Part shown: piece by piece, positions 22,797 through 26,647 of the stretch | Layout: the number at the start of each line of letters is the position of its first letter | Position numbering within the stretch: position 1 is the first letter of the stretch | Assembly: GCA_964433495.1 (NCBI GenBank) | Contig: CAYSRC010000034.1 | Coordinates: forward strand, 1-26,647 | DNA: 26,647 nucleotides | Direction of reading: 5' to 3' | From: CAYSRC01 sp964433495 | Lineage (GTDB): Bacteria > Bacillota > Clostridia > Oscillospirales > Ruminococcaceae | The notes under the pieces: model-generated | The model's database searches: none | What the model was told of the DNA's origin: nothing | Seen by the model: only the letters and a program-made list of their open reading frames with translations | Made by a program: the position numbers and the translations under genes

Positions 22797-23537
22797 ATGC
22801 TTAAGGTTAGCGGACTTAGCTTCAGGATAAACGAGCCCGGCGGGCAAAGGGAGATACTGCGCGACCTCAGCTTTGAGGTCGCAGACGGTGAGCTGCTGGT
22901 GATCACCGGCCCCAACGGCGGGGGAAAATCGACCCTTGCGCGGGTGCTGATGGGCCTTGCGCCCGCGAGCGGCGGGACGGTGGAGCTCGACGGGCGGGAC
23001 ATAACCGATCTTTCGATTGACGAGCGCGCGAGGGCGGGGGTGGGCTTTGCCTTTCAGCAGCCGCCGCGGTTCAAGGGGATGACAGTCGGCAGGCTCATCT
23101 CGCTTGCGGCGGGGCGTGAGATGTCGCACGACGAGTGCTGCGCCGTACTCAGCCGCGTCGGTCTGTGCGCGCGGGAGTATGTCGAGCGGGAGGCCGACGC
23201 GACGCTGTCGGGCGGAGAGATGAAGCGCATTGAGATTGCGACCGTGCTCGCGGGCGAGCACCGCCTTTGTATCTTTGACGAGCCCGAGGCGGGCATTGAC
23301 CTGTGGAGCTTTTCGATGCTCATCAAGGAGTTTGAACGCCTTCACAGGGAAAAGCGCCTGAGCACCGTCATCATCTCGCACCAGGAGCGGCTTATCGGGA
23401 TGGCGGACAGGATAATGGTTTTGGGCGGCGGCAGGATATCGAAGATCGGGACAAGAGAGGAGATTATGCCGGGGCTTGCGGTGGGCGACGGGATGTGCGG
23501 CTGCGCCGAGCTCGGCGAGGGAGGTGTACAGAGATGA
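22797..23537 (+). CDS. sufC: Fe-S assembly ATPase SufC (SmsC-like)
   Basis: This 246-residue soluble ABC-type ATPase drives Fe-S cluster assembly on its SufB partner. Walker A GPNGGGKST is at residues 38-46, the Q-loop at Gln87-88, the signature LSGGE at 137-141, Walker B LCIFDEPEAGID at 157-168 and the switch His at 195. The DEPEAGID variant of the D-loop region is typical of SufC rather than of transporters. A C-terminal CGC near residue 235 is unusual. AAGGA precedes the ATG. The stop overlaps the sufB start (ATGA). No membrane partner, substrate-binding protein, SufS or SufU is nearby, so the pair stands alone. Confidence 0.92.
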   Translation: MLKVSGLSFRINEPGGQREILRDLSFEVADGELLVITGPNGGGKSTLARVLMGLAPASGGTVELDGRDITDLSIDERARAGVGFAFQQPPRFKGMTVGRLISLAAGREMSHDECCAVLSRVGLCAREYVEREADATLSGGEMKRIEIATVLAGEHRLCIFDEPEAGIDLWSFSMLIKEFERLHREKRLSTVIISHQERLIGMADRIMVLGGGRISKIGTREEIMPGLAVGDGMCGCAELGEGGVQR

Positions 23538-24460
23538 TCTCGATTGACGAGATGACAAAGAGCATACTGGGGCAGATCGACACGGCGGGCTTTAAGCAGC
23601 AGGGCGCGTTTAACCTGCGGCTTGACGGGTACGCCGCGTGCCACGGGGATTCCGAGCATATAAAGATCGTCAAAAAGCAGGATAAGCCCGGCATCGACAT
23701 CTACGTCGACGGTGAGACGAGGGGCGAGCAGGTGCACATCCCCGTGGTGCTGTCAAAGTCGGGGCTGGACGACAGGGTGTACAACGATTTTTATGTCGCG
23801 GACGGCGCCGATGTGGTCATTATCGCGGGGTGCGGGATACACAACGGCGGGTGCAGCGACAGCAGGCACGACGGGATACACACCTTTCACGTCGGGAAGA
23901 ACGCCAAGGTACGGTATGAGGAAAAGCACTACGGCGAGGGGGAGGGGACAGGTGCGCGGGTGCTCAACCCGGTGACCGACATCATCCTCGGCGAGGACTC
24001 GGACTTTGTGCTCGACACGGCGCAGATAAAGGGCGTAGACAACACCGTCAGAAAGACCTATGCGACGCTTGGGAAAAACGCGCGGCTCACCGTCTCGGAG
24101 CGGCTGATGACCGACGGGGAGGACAGTGCGCAGTCGGACATGACGGTGACGCTTAAAGGGGAGGGAAGCTCGGCGCAGATCGTCTCGCGCTCGGTGGCGA
24201 GAGGGAAGTCCCGCCAGGTGTTTCACCCCGCGGCGGTGGGGGAGGCAAGGTGCCGCGCGCACATTCAGTGCGACTCGATCATCATGGACGGCGCCGAGGT
24301 GCGGTCGATCCCCGAGATCGACGCGGCGAACGTCGACGCGGCCATTGTGCACGAGGCGGCCATCGGCAGGATCAACGACGAGCAGCTCGCGAAGCTGCGC
24401 ACCCTCGGCCTCGACGAGCAGCAGGCGGAGGAGGTCATCATCGAGGCGTTTCTCAACTGA
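23534..24460 (+). CDS. sufB: Short SufB/SufD-family Fe-S scaffold protein (SmsB-like)
   Basis: This 308-residue protein is the scaffold that pairs with SufC. It is much shorter than classical SufB (about 450-480 residues) and lacks the N-terminal extension; it keeps the beta-helix core with GCGIHNGGCSDSRHDGIHTFHV (about residues 98-119) and the C-terminal helical domain VHEAAIGRINDEQLAKLRTLGLD. The C-terminal AFLN end is typical of the family. Size, sequence pattern and the two-gene layout match the reduced SUF-like minimal system described for archaea and anaerobic bacteria. Cys residues in the GCGIHNGGC segment and the C-terminal His could hold the cluster. A terminator follows at 24571-24602. 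Confidence 0.9.
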   Translation: MISIDEMTKSILGQIDTAGFKQQGAFNLRLDGYAACHGDSEHIKIVKKQDKPGIDIYVDGETRGEQVHIPVVLSKSGLDDRVYNDFYVADGADVVIIAGCGIHNGGCSDSRHDGIHTFHVGKNAKVRYEEKHYGEGEGTGARVLNPVTDIILGEDSDFVLDTAQIKGVDNTVRKTYATLGKNARLTVSERLMTDGEDSAQSDMTVTLKGEGSSAQIVSRSVARGKSRQVFHPAAVGEARCRAHIQCDSIIMDGAEVRSIPEIDAANVDAAIVHEAAIGRINDEQLAKLRTLGLDEQQAEEVIIEAFLN

Positions 24461-24570
24461 AAGGGGCTGCCCGCGGGTGCGACGGCCGACACTCCGAGTA
24501 GGACGATGTCTGCACGAAAGAGAGGCTGCCCGCGGGGTGTGCCGGCTGACGCCCCGGGGAGGGCGCCCGT

Positions 24571-24602
24571 GCGGGCGGGGTGTGACGGCTCCGCCCGCTT
24601 TT
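24571..24602 (+). terminator. Terminator of the sufCB operon
   Basis: An 8-bp perfect stem GCGGGCGG/CCGCCCGC (24571-24578 with 24591-24598) is followed by four T's. It lies 110 bases after the sufB stop. Confidence 0.72.
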
Positions 24603-24647
24603 GTCTGCGCGGGGCGGGACAAAAGCCCGGACAATGTCCCCTCTGTA

Positions 24648-24674
24648 CGGGCGGGGTGAAAGCGCCGCCCGCTT
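24648..24674. repeat. Second, near-duplicate GC hairpin
   Basis: CGGGCGG (24648-24654) pairs with CCGCCCG (24665-24671), then CTTTC. The stem and the GGGTG following the left arm match the 24571 hairpin while the loops differ, so this looks like a local duplication. Confidence 0.6.
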
Positions 24675-24820
24675 TCGGTTGCACAGAATTCGGAAGGGTT
24701 TTGACGGGAGCGGATTTGACGGGCTATGACGGGCGGCGCGGGAAGCTAAGTACCCTCGGGCCCGACGGGCGACAAGCGGAGAGACGAAAAAGCCCCGAGG
24801 TTTGCAGCGAGCCTATGCCG

Positions 24821-24853
24821 CCCTTGCCGAACGCCGTACCGATTGCGCGCGGC
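24821..24853 (-). repeat. Inverted fragment of the 73-base structured repeat
   Basis: Read on the minus strand it gives CCGCGCGC, a loop and CGTTCGGCAAGGG, matching hairpin 2 and the right end of copy B (18962-18993). The loop is close to the reverse complement of the copy B loop. Confidence 0.6.
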
Positions 24854-24950
24854 AGGAGGCTCGAGGCGAGGGATTTGCCGCAGGGATGAAGCTTCGGCAA
24901 ACGCCGTGCCTGATTAAAAAGACGCCCAAAGCTTGCATCGTGTCCATTAA

Positions 24951-24975
24951 AGCCCCCCTTGTGTAAAGGGGGGCT
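24951..24975. repeat. Palindromic repeat, copy 2
   Basis: A perfect 10-bp stem AGCCCCCCTT/AAGGGGGGCT with a 5-base loop. The 21-base core (24953-24973) is the exact reverse complement of 8861-8881. Confidence 0.8.
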
Positions 24976-25094
24976 TGGTTCTCAGCAGGCCCTAAAGCTT
25001 GCAGTTGTCCCGTGGTTTGAAGGCCCATAGGCTTCCTTGTCAAACTGTGGGGCGCCTTGCCTCGGTTGGCGATGTTGTTTCGGGCGGTCACTCA

Positions 25095-25400
25095 ATGGGT
25101 CTCTACGATGTTCTGTCCGATTTGGACGCGGTGAACATAAGCAACCTCATGCGTGACAACGGGATCGACTGTCTCAACACCACTGTGCAGTATTATGACG
25201 GGATACGAGACGGGACGATTGACAGGGACAAGATGTTCCTGAGCTATGTGAGTTTCAGCTAAGTTCGTCAAGTGTGCGCGAGCATTCTGCCGCATCCGAG
25301 AAAATACTCACTGCCTGACGAAGCCTTAGAACAAGAGCTTAAAAAATATGAAGACGTCTATGCGTTCTATATGCGCATGAAGGAGTCGAACGAAGGGTGA
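25095..25400 (+). pseudogene. Small gene interrupted by an in-frame TAA, unknown function
   Basis: From ATG 25095 the frame reads 55 codons beginning MGLYDVLSDLDAV to a TAA at 25260-25262. Beyond it the same frame stays open for 45 more codons (PHPRKYSLPDEALEQELKKY, then a charged C-terminus) to TGA at 25398-25400. Both halves look like real protein: amphipathic, well-spaced charges and normal codon choice. A single sense-to-stop change (for example CAA or AAA to TAA) would explain this. TAA is not used for selenocysteine or pyrrolysine. No good ribosome binding site precedes the ATG, and the true 5' end may be lost in the repeat spacer. I do not recognise the family; the position next to defence-gene remnants suggests a mobile-element gene. 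Confidence 0.55.
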
Positions 25401-25537
25401 AAGAAAAAGTCGCAGCTATTATAATTCTAATTCTCATTGTTACTTATGCGGCAGCATGTATAACCTGTAATCAAGTTTTTAAAAAAACCTCCCGAAAAAG
25501 CAAAATGCGCCTGTCTGCAAGACGCAGACAGGCGTAA
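25397..25537 (+). CDS. Possible 46-residue single-pass membrane peptide
   Basis: A GTG start overlaps the TGA of the preceding frame (GTGA), which suggests translational coupling. The product has one strongly hydrophobic segment (AAIIILILIVTYAAACI, about residues 6-22) and a very basic tail. The last codons run through a hairpin (GCCTGTCTGC/GCAGACAGGC, 25510-25533), so the natural C-terminus may have been lost. The AAGG of the preceding codons gives a fair ribosome binding site. No family recognised. Confidence 0.45.
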   Translation: MKEKVAAIIILILIVTYAAACITCNQVFKKTSRKSKMRLSARRRQA

Positions 25538-25595
25538 GGGAATTGTAAGCAGTATTTAGATGATTTAACAGTTCATATCTAAGGGTAGAAAGATA

Positions 25596-25618
25596 CCCGA
25601 CGGCGGTCGGGCTTTTTT
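25596..25618 (+). terminator. Rho-independent terminator
   Basis: The stem CCCGAC/GTCGGG (25596-25601 with 25606-25611) with a GGCG loop is followed by C and six T's. It would end the transcript of the two small plus-strand ORFs. Confidence 0.88.
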
Positions 25619-25810
25619 GACAAGTAGAAATGTGTTGGATTTTGTCGATATGCTTTGTACAACATGGCGGCTACCTCCATTAGCTGCCGCCTTTAAGATT
25701 AGAACCGCATTGTTTCTTTAAGAGGATAAAAAGAAACGACGGCTGTGAATTGTTATTCAAAACCGCTGTTAGGTCGTATGTATTCTGTTGAGCGCATAAA
25801 AAGCTTTGCC

Positions 25811-25857
25811 GCCAAAGGGAGAGGCTACATAAGGAAGTAGCTTCTCCCTTTGGCTTT
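25811..25857. terminator. Long hairpin between converging remnants
   Basis: An 18-pair stem with a single G-U (25811-25828 with 25837-25854) and an 8-base loop, followed by TTTG on the plus strand. On the minus strand CGGCAAAGCTTTTT follows, so it could stop the minus-strand transcript from the AbiEii/methyltransferase side. Confidence 0.7.
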
Positions 25858-25891
25858 GTAGTCAGCCGGAATGATTGAATTTGTAGGAAAA

Positions 25892-26221
25892 TCAATACAT
25901 TTTTGAAGGATTACAGAATGAAACAGCCTCACCTTTGTTGTTTACAAGTCCGATTTTGTTTTTATAACAGGTATAGCTATCCGGCAAAAATTCACGGTTA
26001 TTGATTACCCGGCCGAAACCTACCTTATCAAAAACGGCAATGCCGTCTACATCTGTAAAGAAGTGTTTTCTTGTTTCTTCGTTAGCATAGAGTGCTTTTA
26101 TAAGTTTAGCATCCATCTGCATTGCGGCTTCGTAAACGGCATTGCGTAGCAATTGCCCGTCATCAGAAAAGAAACGTTCGTCACTTTTCAATACATCTAA
26201 AACTTCATTGTAGAAATTCAT
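25892..26221 (-). pseudogene. Type III restriction-modification DNA methyltransferase (Mod), N-terminal fragment
   Basis: The 109-residue product begins MNFYNEVLDVLKSDERFFSD and continues with AVYEAAMQMDAKLIKAL, VDGIAVFDKVGFG and NNREFLPDSYT. This is the N-terminus I recall for clostridial type III Mod subunits, which methylate adenine and are about 600 residues long. After NNKGE the sequence departs (AVSFCNPSKMY) and stops, so the methyltransferase motifs (DPPY and the SAM-binding FxGxG) are absent and the gene is inactive. Two family positions that are usually W (GFGW) and R (SYTR) are R and C here, consistent with decay. AGGAGG precedes the ATG. The AbiEii gene lies 16 bases upstream on the same strand. 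Confidence 0.75.
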
Positions 26222-26237
26222 AATATTTCCTCCTAAA

Positions 26238-26647
26238 CTACATCCACTCGCCATTATTGGCAGACCATTTTTCAGTAAATATTTTGTTTCCCACTGCCGC
26301 TGTAAACGGTTTTGTCAGGAAGGCTTTTATTGTTTTCAACACGGTACTGTAATCATCCGTTTTCGTGTCAATTTTACGGACAAAAGCTTTCCACTTCTTC
26401 TGCATTGCTTCATCATTAGCAAAGCCCATAACCTGTTCAAACTGTTCAATCGTAAAGCTATGTCCACGGTTTTCAAATGTCTTTTTCAGTGCTTCTGTCA
26501 GCGTTGCACCGTCAAAATCAAATTTATTTGCAAGATAATAAATATCATAATAGTCTTTCATGCGGCTGGAAAATTCCATCAGACTGAGGATTGCATCAAT
26601 TTTCTCAGCAACAGTCGTTTCAATGGAATAAGTATTAACTGTGGGTG
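26238..26647 (-). CDS. AbiEii-type nucleotidyltransferase toxin, C-terminal part (5' end outside window)
   Basis: The frame is open to the right edge of the window, so the N-terminal nucleotidyltransferase motif is not visible. The visible 135 residues contain TVAEKIDAIL followed by SSRMKDYYDIYYL, the signature of the AbiEii/DUF1814 family, and a C-terminal helical part ending NNGEWM. AbiEii is the toxin of type IV toxin-antitoxin or phage abortive-infection systems, paired with AbiEi, which would be expected just upstream (beyond 26647). The stop is 16 bases before the Mod fragment, as in restriction loci that carry AbiE. Composition is AT-rich compared with the rest of the window. Whether the gene is intact cannot be judged from this part. 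Confidence 0.85.
   Translation of the reverse strand, partial: PTVNTYSIETTVAEKIDAILSLMEFSSRMKDYYDIYYLANKFDFDGATLTEALKKTFENRGHSFTIEQFEQVMGFANDEAMQKKWKAFVRKIDTKTDDYSTVLKTIKAFLTKPFTAAVGNKIFTEKWSANNGEWM

Larger units (their letters stand above)
24461..25094. other. Repeat-rich gene-free spacer (cluster 3)
   Basis: No supported ORF. It holds an imperfect 26-base direct repeat (24465-24490 and 24523-24549), two similar GC hairpins (24571-24602 and 24648-24674), an inverted fragment of the 73-base repeat (24821-24853), the palindromic repeat at 24951-24975 and two CAAAGCTTGCA/TAAAGCTTGCA words (24927-24937, 24992-25002). It separates the GC-rich housekeeping DNA from the AT-richer end of the window. 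Confidence 0.65.
25538..25891. other. AT-rich spacer with several terminators
   Basis: No supported ORF; the minus-strand frame 25680-25895 runs straight through a long hairpin and has no ribosome binding site. Contents are a terminator at 25596-25618, a GGCGGCTA/TAGCTGCCGCC hairpin with one bulged base (25666-25691), and the long hairpin at 25811-25857. It separates the plus-strand remnant from the minus-strand defence remnants. Confidence 0.6.

Noticed and set aside
25260..25262. Recoding of the in-frame stop as selenocysteine or pyrrolysine
   Set aside because: The stop is TAA, which is used for neither, and no SECIS-like hairpin directly follows.
25680..25895. 71-codon minus-strand frame after the Mod fragment
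   Set aside because: It reads through an 18-pair hairpin and has no ribosome binding site; it is better explained as terminator DNA.

Overview
The window looks like a chromosomal segment of a GC-rich, anaerobic Gram-positive bacterium of the class Clostridia (Oscillospiraceae-like). The evidence is the set of encoded families: a GlpA/GlpB-like/DUF1667 redox trio, a stand-alone SufC-SufB pair, PlsY, the DUF512-der-plsY order, a Firmicutes-type short L32, MtaB, and clear SigA-type promoters with AGGAGG ribosome binding sites. Taxonomy is inferred from protein families and gene order only; no rRNA or tRNA was found.

Layout. 1-4015 (+): the C-terminal part of a GlpA-like flavoprotein, a GlpB-like FAD/NAD oxidoreductase and a DUF1667 protein form one operon, followed by thioredoxin and thioredoxin reductase. 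4564-7103 (-): a membrane protein, a 68-residue protein and the tRNA methylthiotransferase MtaB, with a good promoter upstream of mtaB. 7472-8710 (+): a secreted D-Ala-D-Ala carboxypeptidase. 8711-9435: repeat-rich spacer. 9436-11744 (+): pgi behind a consensus promoter and a hairpin-rich leader, a small P-loop protein, then rpmF with a perfect promoter and its own terminator. 11856-15285 (+): a DUF512 radical-SAM protein, der and plsY. 15844-18590 (+): rmuC and a eukaryotic-type hexokinase. 18591-19392: a second repeat cluster containing structured elements with compensatory base changes. 19393-22217: an AIM24-family protein, a convergent P-loop kinase-like protein, an unknown charged protein and a lipoprotein. 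22724-24602: the sufCB operon with promoter and terminator. 24461-25094: a third repeat cluster. 25095-26647: visibly AT-richer DNA with a small gene interrupted by an in-frame stop, a tiny membrane ORF, a truncated type III methyltransferase and the C-terminal part of an AbiEii toxin, which together look like the eroded edge of a horizontally acquired defence island.

How it fits together. Most of the window is housekeeping: sugar entry (hexokinase, Pgi), glycerol-3-phosphate oxidation and its use in phospholipid synthesis (GlpA-like set, PlsY), thiol redox (Trx/TrxB), translation (L32, MtaB, Der), cell wall trimming, and Fe-S cluster assembly that would serve MtaB, the DUF512 protein and the GlpA-like enzyme. 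The least explained signals are non-coding. Three gene-free gaps share a family of small palindromic repeats, and two pairs of copies differ mainly by changes that keep the predicted stems paired.
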